Below, piece after piece: positions 12,531 through 23,219 of a stretch of DNA of 64,000 bases (positions are counted from its first letter, which is position 1; every line of letters begins with the position of its first letter). The stretch lies in contig OX578138.1 in the NCBI GenBank assembly GCA_951213105.1, positions 93,848,914 through 93,912,913 on the forward strand, in the 5' to 3' direction. A program made the position numbers and the translations under genes. The DNA comes from Amaurobius ferox. Its lineage: Eukaryota > Arthropoda > Arachnida > Araneae > Amaurobiidae. The notes beneath the pieces were generated by a model. It saw nothing but the letters and a program-made list of their open reading frames with translations, was not told the DNA's origin and ran no database searches.

Positions 12531-13250
12531 TATCCTCAAAGTTTTCAAGTAACGACTGTAATTATATCATTTTAGCACCAGTTTTGTATATATCCAATAT
12601 CATTCAAGCTTACTAACTGCCCTTGGATGGAGGAAAATTATTGCAGCAGTGCATTGTTGGTCCCCTTGTTACTCAGACATGAACGATTGAGGTCTGCCCC
12701 TGTACCCAATCGGTAAGCTAGATTAAGTATATAGAGGAGATTCAGTTAAATGTGTCAGGGCAAGAATATTTTACCTTCACATACGTAGTGAAATGTTGCT
12801 TTCAAGAAAATTTTCGATTTCCCGAATTTGATGCCAATAAAGATATCGCATTTGCATGAAATATCGTATTTTAAGTCCTCCTAAACACGTTTGGACTTTT
12901 TTGGAGTGATGCTCGTCTGTCTGTATGTGTGTATGTCTGTGACCGATTTTTTGTACACACTACAGCAACCACAAATATTAATGGATCTTCACGAAACTTT
13001 AGATTTGGTTTTGTTATCAAAAAATCTAGATATAGATAGAATTTTTTTAAATTCCCGGGAAATATATATTTTTTTATATTTTTCTAACTTGGCAGCATAG
13101 GACAAAATATGACGCAATCATGCATGAAAGTGTTTATTTATGACGCAATGATCACGAAGCTTTATTGTTTCAATCACTGTTATGGAAAATGCCCAGATAC
13201 GTTGGTTTTGTTCGTGACATCTGTGGCGCAGTAAAGAAAATAAAACTTTA
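12530..13250 (+). mobile_element. Dispersed element F4, copy 1
   Basis: It shares several blocks in the same order with 23220-24250: GCAGTGCATTGTTGGT, CCTCC-n-ACACGTTTGGACTTTTT, a GTCTGTCTG tract (12910-12945), ATATTAATGGATCTTC, and GGCAGCATAGGACA. Shorter relatives lie at 25840-26030 and 27030-27300. The GTCTG tract followed by an ACGAAACTTTA-type segment resembles the layout of F1-F3, but I cannot define F4's termini. Non-autonomous. Confidence 0.55.
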
Positions 13251-13626
13251 ATTATTAAATGCAAAGCGCATTTTTACTTTACAATAAAATTCAAAGCTGG
13301 GATTTTAAATTATTAAATTCTACAAAATTGACATGGTCGTAAATTCGTACATAGTGGCACTCAATAAAGTAAACATTGCGTTGTTTGCCGCTATTAAAAC
13401 CCACCATTATTTTCTTCAGTGTGAGTTCTGTAAAGGAATATTAATAAACATAAAACTTCTTCATTAATTGCGCCATTTTAACTTTAACAATAAATCCTTT
13501 ATTAACAACATAAAATACTTATTGAATTCAATTCATTACACAGTTTGCACATTTATTTGCAAAGCAGTGAGCAAAATGGAGAGATTTGCCGTGCGAGACC
13601 AGATCACTATTTGTTATCGATATAAT
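13251..13626. other. Unassigned AT-rich sequence
   Basis: It contains ATTAAATGCAAAGCGCATTTTTACTTTACAATAAAAT-type AT-rich DNA and a short plus-strand frame (13468-13716) antisense to the candidate coding region. Nothing recognised. Confidence 0.4.
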
Positions 13627-14281
13627 CTAAGACCTGCTACTATATTTAATAAACGCATACCTGACCACAACCCTTGCTCCCCTGCAGATTGCACTAGTTT
13701 TGAACATTTTTTTTAAGTTTTCTTGGAATTTGACTGTCGTAGAATTGCATATTAGGACACCTTTCGTGAAGTATCTCCGGACCACTCTGTCGAAGTCGTT
13801 CTCTAAATCGTTCTCTTTATTCATTCTTTAAATTTGTTCTCTTTATTTGTTCTCTTAATTCGTTCTCTTTATTCGTTCTATTTCTTCGTTCTCTAAATGC
13901 GTTCTCTTTATTCGTTCTCCATCCTCGTTCTGTATCGCCATTCTGTCTATCTGTTCTATATCGTCTAGTCGTTCTGTATTGCCGTTCCGTCTGTATATGT
14001 CTGTTTTCACTCCTTTTGCTGTGGCTCTTTTGCCTCAGGTCTGATACTTCTCTTTTGCTCTTATTGGCAGCCTTCATAGCGAAGCCACAAGCACCTTCTC
14101 CATTAGTCAGCTTTTTACCCAATGTCGTTGCAACACCTTTTCTCAAGAGTCCTTCGACACCCCTCTGTCTTGACGCCCCTAAATTTATGATTTTAGCTGA
14201 CCTTTGGTTCAGCATGTTGTACACTTTGGAGTCATTGAGATTGAAGGTATTGTCTGACGTTCCAGACACAATAATGTACAT
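13627..14281 (-). pseudogene. Possible degenerate coding region, unknown protein
   Basis: A 154-codon minus-strand frame (13817-14281) has less AT-biased, more codon-like sequence in its N-terminal ~95 residues (14000-14281). The predicted peptide there is basic and not repetitive, and includes GVEGLLRKGVATTLGKKL. The C-terminal third (R/T/N/E/K-rich) is the translation of a minisatellite. A second 65-codon minus frame (13627-13824) overlaps in another phase, so a shift within the minisatellite could join them. I recognise no domain. It could be an exon, a pseudogene or chance; no splice sites can be assigned with confidence. Confidence 0.2.
13785..13985. repeat. Minisatellite of CGTTCTCTTTATT-like units
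   Basis: Roughly a dozen imperfect 13-16-bp units (CGTTCTCTTTATT, CGTTCTCTAAAT and variants) run from about 13795 and drift into CGTTCTGTATCG-like units toward 13985. This explains the charged low-complexity C terminus of the minus-strand frame. Confidence 0.8.
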
Positions 14282-14746
14282 AGAGCTGTCTCACATTAAG
14301 TGCTGTGAGATCTATTTCTGATGTCACAACATCATTAGCCCCCCCCCCTCGGGGGAAGTTATCTGCCCCCCGAGGGTATAGTGCCAAGTATGGTATCGGA
14401 AGAGAGATTATTTCAAGTCCTTTAAAGTGATGGGTAACACTCTGTAATAGCAATCATTTGAACACACGAAACGCATTTTTCAATTTTTTTTTAATTTAAA
14501 GAGAAAAACTACTAAAAATGGATTCTGGTATGAGAAAATCGATTTGAGCCACACTCGAGTTAATTCTGTCATTGAGGACCCCAGTGGAATATCTGATATA
14601 AATAGACAATTATTTTTTATTCAGGCTTCAAGACTTGGTATCTATATTTCGTCTTTCTTCTCCAGGAAATTTTAGAATGCAACGGACGTAATGTAGGATC
14701 CGGACATGTTTCGAAAATTCAAAAATATTTAAATATCTTTTCTTTT
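14282..14746. other. Unassigned sequence with a C/G homopolymer patch
   Basis: A run of C at about 14340-14348 is followed by CTCGGGGGAAG, with CCCCCCGAGGG at about 14375, a small GC-rich inverted repeat (arms CCCTCGGGGG-type). The stretch GGATTCTGGTATGAGAAA near 14520 has a weak relative at 58480. No gene seen. Confidence 0.4.
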
Positions 14747-14983
14747 TACTTTCCCTGCAATACATGGCAATGTATAGGGAAAGTATTGGAATCATGCCGA
14801 AAATCGCAACTCGAGTTTTCGACGAATCTACACGTTTCGAGACCTCTAGAATACGAAAAAACTATTTTTAGCGTGACGTGTGTGTGTGTCTGTGTGTCTG
14901 TCTGTCTGTCTGTCTGTGTGTCTGTGTGTCTGTCTGTCTGGGAAGTCTGCAGGGAAAGTCATGTGCTGCCCACATCAGATTTT
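14747..14983 (+). mobile_element. F1 element, internally deleted 237-bp copy
   Basis: It has the complete F1 5' end (hairpin 14747-14783, CGAAAATCGCAACTCGAG block, GT/GTCT tract) joined straight to the complete 3' end (TCTGCAGGGAAAGT, then the ATGTG/CACAT hairpin and T run). Everything between the GT tract and the 3' end is absent. It is immediately followed by a full F1 copy in the same orientation. This is a minimal element retaining both termini, comparable to a MITE. Confidence 0.85.
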
Positions 14984-15779
14984 TACTTTCCCTGCAATAC
15001 ATGGTAATGTATAGGGAAAGTATTGGAATCATGCCGAAAATCGCAACTCGAGTTTTCGACCGATCTACACGTTTCGAGACTTCTATAATACGAAAAAACT
15101 ATTTTTAGCGTGACGTCTGTGTGTGTGTCTGTGTGTCTGTCTGTCTGTCTGTCTGTGTGTCTGTGTGTCTGTCTGTCTGTCTGCGCAGATTTTGTATCCA
15201 CTTTAACAAATAACTAATGGACCGAATTTCACAAAATTTGGTATGTAAGTCACTTGTGGACGAATATGGTGCTGATTAGTTTTGGGTACGATTCGGGATA
15301 AAAGAACCCGCCGTTTTTACGCAATGCCCCGCAAAAGCTTGTATCCACTCTAGCTAAAAAACTAATGGACTGAATTTCACAAAATTTGGTAAATAAGTCA
15401 CTTGTGGGTCACCCTGGTGCTGATTAGATTTTGGTATGATTCGGAAAAAATAACCTGCATTTTTTTGCAAATTGGCCATCCAAAAATCGTCAAAATCTAA
15501 AATAGAAAACTACGTATGCTCAAATATATCCATTAAATATCTATTTAATACGTAATTTTTAACGAAGGAAAGAATAAGACCAACTTCATTACACTAGGTC
15601 TAGCCGTTCTCGAGATTTTTTAGTGTTTTCGTATTTTCTCTAAACCAACTTCGAAAATAAGTTCAGTTATCAAATGAGGACGAAAATTGAATTAAAAGTT
15701 AATTCAATTTAATTAAAATGAAGAGAACGTGGATATAAGTCTGCAAGGAAAGTCAGGTGCTGCCTACATCATATTTTTT
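14984..15779 (+). mobile_element. F1 element, full-length copy in tandem with 14747-14983
   Basis: The hairpin is at about 14984-15020 (ACTTTCCCTGCAATAC with GTATAGGGAAAGT). A GTCTGTGTG tract (15115-15183) follows, then two ~125-bp internal blocks containing GAATTTCACAAAATTTGG. The 3' end is TCTGCAAGGAAAGT, then CAGGTGCTGCCTACATCA and a T run. The tandem joint at 14983/14984 sits in the T run. Confidence 0.85.
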
Positions 15780-16330
15780 AAACTAGCAGCTGCCTGTTGG
15801 TACAACAGCTAGAAATACAGGACATATCACAAGTAAAGACACATATTCCATTCAAAATTTCGAATTTTAAAATACCCCTATGCCGGGCATATTTATTTAA
15901 ATAATCTAAATAATCAAAATCAACTCTTTCCTCTTTTCCCATTACCAACTCCAATTTCTTCGAAAAATGCAGCTGTAAACTTGAAGTGTTACACAACTCT
16001 TTTCGAATTTTAAGCAAGAAACTTCGCTTATGCATTATGCATGAGTTCGAAATTGATATAAGCGAGAGTTCAGGAACGTAATACTTCATTACTAAATTGA
16101 TTAGAAATATGCAGTTTGCGGAATAATGTTCGATGATGCGTATTTTGTAATAAATTCAAAAAGAATAAGAAGAGCTTCAGAGGATTATATTGGAATACAA
16201 AATCCGTTAGATGTTATTTTATTCGAAAGTTGCTTTTTCTAACAGATAGTGCACATTGCTAGTTCCTAGATTATATTCTAACGATTTATAAAATCTGAGA
16301 AATAAGGCAATAAGTTTGGATATCTTGTTA
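15780..16330. repeat. Dispersed repeat F6, copy 2
   Basis: It contains the F6 core: GCAGCTGTAAACTTGAAGTG, CAAGAAACTTCGCTTATG, GCATTATGCATGAG, ATTGATTAGAAATATGCAG. It is the longest copy. The 103-codon minus frame at 15778-16089 is specific to this copy and not conserved in the other three, so it is not called as a gene. Confidence 0.65.
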
Positions 16331-16721
16331 TATTGATAAAAATAAATTTTTAATGGTGACTTAAGTATTCATATTTACTTCGATTATGCAATTTGTGTTT
16401 TATAAATAATGACGTTGTTGCTGTTATTTTATGACGATTTGTAAAAACGACTTTTGCATCGTTAGCAAATACCATTTTGCGTATATTTTGTACACTGTAT
16501 AACCTAGCTACCACCGCGGATTCCAGATGTTGTTTTGAGCCAATGATTGCAATTCACTAGAAACGATGCCTTTTACTGTGTTTTTGGAGTTTTTTTATAA
16601 TTTTATGGGAACCCGAGTTTTGTAATGTGTAATTAAGAGAAATATTTAAATACAGGCTTTTATATATTCTATTTTATTATGAGATAATTAACCAAAGCGT
16701 AAAAATTGCTGTTTGCGAATC
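16331..16721. other. Unassigned AT-rich sequence
   Basis: No repeat or frame recognised before the next F1 element. Confidence 0.4.
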
Positions 16722-17934
16722 AAAAAGTCTGATGTGGGCAGCACATGACTCTCCCTGCATACTCAAATTCACATTTTCTTTATTTCTTTAAAAACTCATT
16801 AGTTAGAGTTTAATTGAACCAGATTACACTAAATTTGCATTTTTAATTCAATTTTTGTTTTTATTTGGTAATTAGACATTTTTCCGAAATCGGCGTAACA
16901 AAAATGCAAGAAATCTCAAATTTCTTGAGAACGGTTAGTCCTAAAGTATAATGGTGTGTGTTATATTATTTTCCTCTTCAAAATCGGGTATAAAACAAGA
17001 ATTTAACTGATACATTTGAGCATACACTACTTAGTCTTTTTTTTAGATTTTGGCGATTTTGGCGGACCATTTCGTAAATAAAGGCAGGTTGTTCTTTTCC
17101 GAATCGTACCAAAATCTAATCAGCACTAAAGTATCCCACAAGTAACTTATCTACCAAATTTTGTAAAATTTGGTCAATTAGTATTTTAGCTAGAGTGGAT
17201 AAATTAAATTTTTGCAGGCCATTTCGTAAAAAAAGGCGGGTTCTTCGTTTTCGAATCGTACTAAATTCTAATCAACACCAGAATATACAAAAAGTAACTT
17301 ATCTACCAAATTTTGTGAAATTTGGTCACTTACTTAGCTACATCGGATAAATGAAATTTTTAATGGCCATTTCGCAAAAAAAGGCAGGTTCTGCTTCTAC
17401 GAATCATACCAAAAACGAATGAGCACCAGGGTCATATCCAAATGACTTGCATACCAAATTTTATGAAATTCGGTTCATTAGTTTCTGAGTTAGTGTGGAT
17501 ACATACATTGCTAATTCTAATCAGCACCAGAATATCTACCAAATTTGGCGAAATTTGGTCACTTACTTAGCTTCAGCGGATAAATGACATTTTTAAGGGT
17601 AATTTCGCAAAATAAGGCGGGTTCTGTTTCTACGAATTGTACCAAAAACTAATCAGCACCAGAGGCACATCCAAGTGACTTACATACCAAATTTTATGAA
17701 ATTCGGGTCATTAATTTTTGAGTTAGTGTGGATACATACATTGCACAGACACACAGGCACCCAGACAGACAGACACCCAGACAGACAGACACACACACAG
17801 ACGTCACGCTAAACATAGTTGTTTCGTATTCTAGAGGTCTTGAAACGTGTTGATCCGCCGAAAACTCAAATTGCGATTTTCGACATATTTCCAATACTTT
17901 TCCCTATACATTACCCTGTATTGCAGGGAAAGTA
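16722..17934 (-). mobile_element. F1 element with expanded internal blocks, 1.2 kb
   Basis: Both F1 ends are present (3' tail from 16722; 5' hairpin ending at 17934). The GT/GTCT tract is at 17744-17808. The ~125-bp internal block, recognised by TACCAAATTTTGTGAAATT plus GGCAGGTTCT and TAATCAGCACCAGA, occurs about five times between 17090 and 17720. The other full F1 copies have two. The length difference between copies therefore comes from tandem amplification of this block. Confidence 0.85.
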
Positions 17935-18059
17935 AAAATAAGTTCTATACAAACATATAAAGCATATGGAATAAGACAATAAGATAAAAATAACAGTAAT
18001 TTATATTATCCAGTCGAAAATGCAATTTCGACTGGAAATTTATTCTATATACTTAATTT

Positions 18060-18808
18060 TATTTTCCTTACAATACATGGTAACGTATAGGGGAGGTATT
18101 GGAATCATGCCGAAAATCATAACTCGAGTTTTCGACGGATCTACACGATTTGAGACTTCTAGAATACGGAAAAACTATTTTTAGCGTGACGTCTGTGTGT
18201 GTCTGTCTGTCTGTGTAGATTTTTTATCCATTCTTACTAAAAAACTAATTGACCGATTTTCATAAAATTTGGTAGTGAAGTCACTTGTGGCCGAAGCTGG
18301 TGCGGATTAGTTTTGGGTATGGCTCGGGATAAAAGAACCCGCCTTTTTATGCGAAATGACCCTCAAAAGCCTGTATCCACCCTCGCTGAAAAATAATGGA
18401 CCGAATTTTACAAAATTCGGTAGATAAGTCGCTTGTGGGTTTCCCTGGTGCTGATTAGATTTTGGTACGATTCGGAAAAAAATAACTTATCTGTTTTTGC
18501 AAAATGGTCCGAAAAAATTACCAAAATCTAAAATAAAAAATTATGTATGCTCAAATATAAACATTGAATGCTTACTTTATACGTAATTTTTAACGAAAAA
18601 AAGAATAAGATCAACCCCATTACACTAGGACTAGCCGTTCTCGAGATACTTTAGTTATTCGTATTTTCTCTACGCCACCTTTGAAAATAAGTCCAGTTAC
18701 CAAATGAGAACGAAAATTGAATTAAAAGTGAAATAGATTTAATTAAAATAAAGAGAACGTGGATATAAGTCTGCAGGGAAAGTCATGTACTGCCCACATC
18801 AAATTTTT
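18060..18808 (+). mobile_element. F1 element, full-length but diverged copy
   Basis: The 5' hairpin at 18060-18095 has decayed arms (CCTTACAATACATGG...CGTATAGGGGAGG). The CGAGTTTTCGACGGATCTAC block, a short GTCTGTGTG tract (18191-18216), two internal blocks, and the 3' end TCTGCAGGGAAAGT with CATGTACTGCCCACATCA (to ~18808) are present. Confidence 0.8.
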
Positions 18809-19435
18809 ATTGTTTAAATCGGAAAATATTTTATAAAATTCGTCCGCTGCATAAACATATTGGATTTAGATCCGTGGTCACGACTACAAATAAATATAAC
18901 ATATATGATATGCTTATACTACACAAACAATATATTTCTACGAGACAGAATATTGCGAATTGCAACGACATAAACCATTATCCAAAAGGTCTTCTTTTTT
19001 AATTGATCACTCTTTTCTTTCAATTTTAAAATTTCAATACCTCTAATAGTATTTCCGGAAATTTTAACAAGAAATATCCGTATATGAAATTTTTACTAAC
19101 TTCACGAGATGGGACTTTATATAGAATAGAATTTTGAGAAATAATATGTGGTTAATACATCTACGCCAGTATGTCATGCGAAATATGCATAGAGTTTATT
19201 CAATGCTTGATTAATAATTGGACAAAAGAAATTAGATTCTGTAACAAATTTTTTTTCAAAAATATTCACAAAATTAATAAAGTTATATAATATTTTTAAA
19301 TATTCATTTTACAGTTATTTAATTATTATTCTCAAAAGTTGTATTTTTATTTTAAAAACGTGAATACTATTATCTAGAGAGTAATATCGCTATATTAAGA
19401 AAAGTTGGTCGCCGCCGTTGTGTGACATATTTCTT
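18809..19435. other. Unassigned, with an H1 fragment and an F7 copy
   Basis: Positions 18811-18880 are the reverse complement of an H1 segment (compare TTTATGCGGCAGACG near 410), a 70-bp fragment. Positions 18975-19290 resemble F7 at 11880-12215. Positions 19436-19539 resemble 21380-21480 (GTACCGCAAAAACTA...GAAATTTGGTACA), an additional short dispersed repeat. Confidence 0.45.
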
Positions 19436-19539
19436 TGTCGAGATTCTTTGCTTCGTACCGCAAAAACTATTGCGTATAAAAGGCTGAAATTTGGTACACT
19501 TGTAGAAAAAGCTTTGGGGAATACGCTGAAATAAACCAT

Positions 19540-20545
19540 TTTTAACACTTTGCAACATAGTTGAAAAGTGTTTATGACTTTGCTCATTCTGTTTGTCTAT
19601 CCTTTCGTGAGGTAACTGTCGTAAAAATGACTTTATAAAAATGAAATTTTAGTATGTTGTTCAAACGGTCTGTGGGACATATGGGAATATAAATAAATAA
19701 TATTACCCAATCAGTTTTGGATTGAACCCGGGTTGAAAAACACAAATGCATTGAACCCTATAAGACCTAATTCTTCAAACATTCTTTAAGCGAATTTAAA
19801 ATTCACAAATTGATTTGAAAGTTTTAGGAAATATTCAAATTATCCCTATTATCATTATATATATTATCATTATATAATTATCATTATATATATAAAAAAT
19901 TCAGCAAAATTTGTTCGGTAGTTTTTTAAATTAGAATTATAATAGTAATTAATATCATATAGAGATCACATGATCCGCTTCAAAATAAAATATGGCATCC
20001 ATCTTGTGTCAAAATCTTGATTTTAAAATTCTTTTTAATTTAGATTTAGTGTTGTAGTCGTCCTAAAACCGCTTTAATTTTGCTCAAATTCTGTGCACCT
20101 ATATTCTGAAACAACGCAATTGCAATATATTTGAGTTTAAATGATCAATGCCATAAATCTCGTGTCAAAATCGTGATGCTCAAAATTCTTTCTGATTGAT
20201 ATTTAGTGTTGTATCCGTCCTAAAACCGATTTACTTTTGCTTAAATTATGTTCAGCTGTTTTCTAAAACAATGCAATTACAATATATTAGAATTTAAATG
20301 ATCATCAAACTTTGATTATTTTTACAACGAAACCTAATTTCCACTTACGGAGAATGTAAACACAACAAGCTGAAAGATGAGTTGTATAAGAATTACTGAA
20401 TTTCTTTAACGCAAATTTATTTAGCTCTGGAGTCTGCAATATAGCTGATATGAATGAAACATTCATTGAGAGTGCATCATAGAGAAGCAGGCGATTTTAT
20501 AGTAGACTTTTTCGATGAAGTTTTAAGCGTAATGTTACATTACGT
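19540..20545 (+). mobile_element. F3 hairpin-ended element, copy 1 (3' end missing)
   Basis: It begins with a hairpin of AACACTTTGCAAC, ATA loop and GTTGAAAAGTGTT (about 19542-19572), then CTGTTTGTCTATCC, GGGACATATGGGAATATAAA and TTGGATTGAACCCGGGTTG. It breaks off at about 20545, where a second F3 starts in the same orientation. The frames of 62-65 codons crossing the 5' end are unsupported. Confidence 0.7.
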
Positions 20546-21210
20546 GAAAAGTGTTTATGACTTTGTTCATATAAATGAATAATATCACCCAATCAGTTTT
20601 GGATTGAACCCGGGTTGAAAAACAGAAATGCATTGAACCCTATGGGGCCTAATTCTTCAAACATTTTTTAAGCGAATTTAAAATTCACAAATTGCTTTGA
20701 ATGTTTGCCATGGTTTTAAGTTTTTAAGTAAAATAAATAATTGTAGTAATGTGATGAATGAAAGGAATGGAATAAAAGTGTATTGATGAAACTTTTATTG
20801 CTTTTACATAGAGAGCCAGGCGATTTATATTTCAATGACGTTATTTGAATAAAGTCCATTTTTTTTCGATTAAGTTTTAAGTTTTCAAATATAATAAATT
20901 ACTATTTTTTTTATTATTATTAGAACCCAGAGCGCGCAACTCACCTATTAAATATTGAGTAATTATAAGCATGGTCGGGAAAGTATATATTCAGAATGAA
21001 GGTACCCACCCAATAATAAATTATTGTAGCATTGTGATAATTTTTAAAATATTACCAATGAGTGTATCGCATTTTAGAGATGTTTAAATAAAATCGCATT
21101 CCAGTTGGAAAGTATTTCATAATCAGTGCTTTATGCATGATTGAACTTTCTTGCTGATATATATTGTAGTTTAAGAAATATTTAATATCAAAATCAAAGG
21201 CAAAATATTT
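20546..21210 (+). mobile_element. F3 element, copy 2 (5' hairpin truncated, internal deletion)
   Basis: It starts inside the hairpin (GTGAAAAGTGTTTATGAC), skips the GTCT tract, repeats the TTGGATTGAACCCGGGTTG segment, and reaches the F3 3' end: CAGTTGGAAAGTATTTCATA (about 21095), then the tail with AGTGCTTTATGCATGATTGA. Tandem to copy 1. Confidence 0.65.
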
Positions 21211-21560
21211 GAGCTTTGAGTTCGCGTCTTGGATAGACTAATAATAGCAAGACCACGAATTTTTGTAGGCAGTTACCTGCATTTTTGCAGAACGGAGCTC
21301 TTTTTTTAATTTCGATGTAGTTTTTGATATGTTTTACCTTTTGAAATGATTTTTCTTTTCATATCGGTACTTCTAGCAAATTATCTGTGTTGTACCGCAA
21401 AAACTAAAGCATACAAAAATATGAAATTTGGTACATTTATAGAGAAATAATTGGGTAACACCATAAAATAATCCGTTTATTGATTTAATCTTTATTGTGT
21501 AATGTGAATAGCTAGTGAAACGAGCTCAGGATCACGAAATTCAGATTTCGGATTCCCTGG
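21211..21560. other. Unassigned; short repeat shared with 19436-19539
   Basis: The 21380-21480 segment repeats the ACCGCAAAAACTA...GAAATTTGGTACATTT motif. The rest is unrecognised. Confidence 0.4.
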
Positions 21561-23045
21561 GCTAAGGAAAATCCCTGCTTTTATCTCCTGCGGAAAATAG
21601 GTAGTGAGAGAAAAAAAGTAGAATTTTTCGAGAGATAGGTATGAAGCGAGCTTTGCGAGCGCAGCGAGAAAGAGGCGAAGCTTCCCGAAGAGGGTTGGCT
21701 AAGCGTAACGAGGAGGGAGCAGAGCCACCTAGTGTTGTATAAAAAAGGATCCGCTTCACAAGACGTAGCAATAGATGTCACACTGACATAGTGAATTGCT
21801 AACTATCATGGCCGAAGGCGAGTTAGTTAGATCCTATATATTCTCACAGCTTCATGTTGCCATACTCGACAAAAAGTATGAGTACTACATTTTCATGCTT
21901 TCGAAATAATTTTATTATCTACTTCTAGTTTATTTTTTCTGCTACAGCATAACTTCCACAAAATTAATGATATTAAATAACATATTAAATTTTCCTTTTT
22001 ACAAGCGTTTGTATTGTTTCTTTCATAATTTCTGTAGTTTTTATAAAAACGTGGCCACTGGTATGTAGAGGGCGATGTTGTACTAATGGGAGATTCTTAG
22101 TGCATCGTAAACGATTGTGTGTAGGTTAACCCCGATGCGTTTGCACCGGGGTTAACCCGCACACCGTGCAGTGATACATCTATTGCTACGTTTGCAAATT
22201 ATATTTTTGAAAGTAGAATTTTTCGAGAGATAGGTATGAAGCGAGCGCAGCGAGAAGGAGGCGGAGCTTCCTGAAGAGGGTTGGCTAAGCGTGACGAGTA
22301 GGGACCAGAGCCACCTAGTGTTGTATAAAAATGGTCCGCTTCACAAGACGTAGCAATAGATGTATCACTTACATAGTGAATTGCAAACTATCATGGCCCG
22401 AGGCAAGTTAGATCCTATATGTCCTCACAGCTCCGTGTTGCCATACTCGACAAAAAGTATGAGTACTACGTTTTTATGATTTTCGAAATAATTTTTTTAT
22501 CTACTTCTAGTTTATTTTTCTGCTACAGCATAACTTCCACAAAATTAATGATATTAAATAATATATTATATTTTCCTTTTAACGGGTGTTTGGATTACCT
22601 TTTTATAAATTACATATTTTTTATAAAATCGTGGCCACTGGTCTGTTGAGGGCGATGTTGTACTACTGGAAGTAGCACTGATGGATAAATAGCGCATCGT
22701 AAACGTTTGTGTGTGGGTGCGTTCCGGGCTGTGTTACCATATTGTGCAAAAAGTACCAAATAGATTATATTTTAATGACTGCGAAATAATTTTGTTATTT
22801 GGTATTAAGTTTTTTTTTTTACAACTTAACTTCCACAAAATTAATGACATTAAACAGTATATTAAATTTTTCTTTTTACATAGATTTACTTAGGGCTATC
22901 ATGAGTTATGTTTTCCTTTATAAAAACGTGACCAATAGTATTTATAGGGCCATGTTGGTTATAAAAATGGTCCGCTTCACAAGAAGTAGTAATGAAAGTA
23001 GCACCGATGGAGACACATAGTGGATCGTAAACGATTGGAGCCAAC
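21561..23045. repeat. F5: three degenerate direct repeats of ~0.5-0.6 kb
   Basis: Unit 1 (about 21605-22195) and unit 2 (about 22215-22700) share GAATTTTTCGAGAGATAGG, GAAGAGGGTTGGCTAAGCG, CCACCTAGTGTTGTATAAAA, GTCCGCTTCACAAGA, CATACTCGACAAAAAGTATG and CACAAAATTAATGATATTAA. Unit 3 (22700-23045) keeps the right-hand parts only. The AAAAAGTATGAGTACTAC part forms small inverted repeats. Frames of 60-76 codons here are repeat translations. Confidence 0.8.
22112..22168. other. Strong GC-rich hairpin in F5 unit 1
   Basis: The left arm GGTTAACCCCGATGC and right arm GCACCGGGGTTAACC pair at 14 of 15 positions around a GTTT loop. Partial pairing extends outward (GTGTGT with CGCACAC). In unit 2 the same place (22705-22740) has lost the symmetry. 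It could be a terminus of F5 or an RNA stem. I recognise no known RNA. Confidence 0.7.
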
Positions 23046-23219
23046 GGTAAGTTAAAGCCAATACGATTTCACCGCGCTGTGTTATCATATTGGGCGAAAT
23101 GCATCAGATTGGCTACATTTTAATGCCTGCGAAGTAATTTTATTAGCTGCTACAATATTCAGTACAGCATATTACCTTTTCTGTTACAGCATATTTCTGT
23201 TACAGCATATACCATACAT
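23046..23219. other. Unassigned
   Basis: Short direct repeat CTGTTACAGCATAT occurs twice near 23180-23210. Otherwise nothing is seen. Confidence 0.4.

Noticed and set aside
14786..15201. Frames rich in C/V/S/L or T/Q/D/R near GT/GTCT tracts (also 28328, 28174, 53011, 56284 and others)
   Set aside because: Translations of GT or GTCT microsatellites inside F1 and F2 elements.
15778..16089. 103-codon minus-strand frame in F6
   Set aside because: The other three F6 copies do not preserve the frame (stops and indels), so it is a chance opening.
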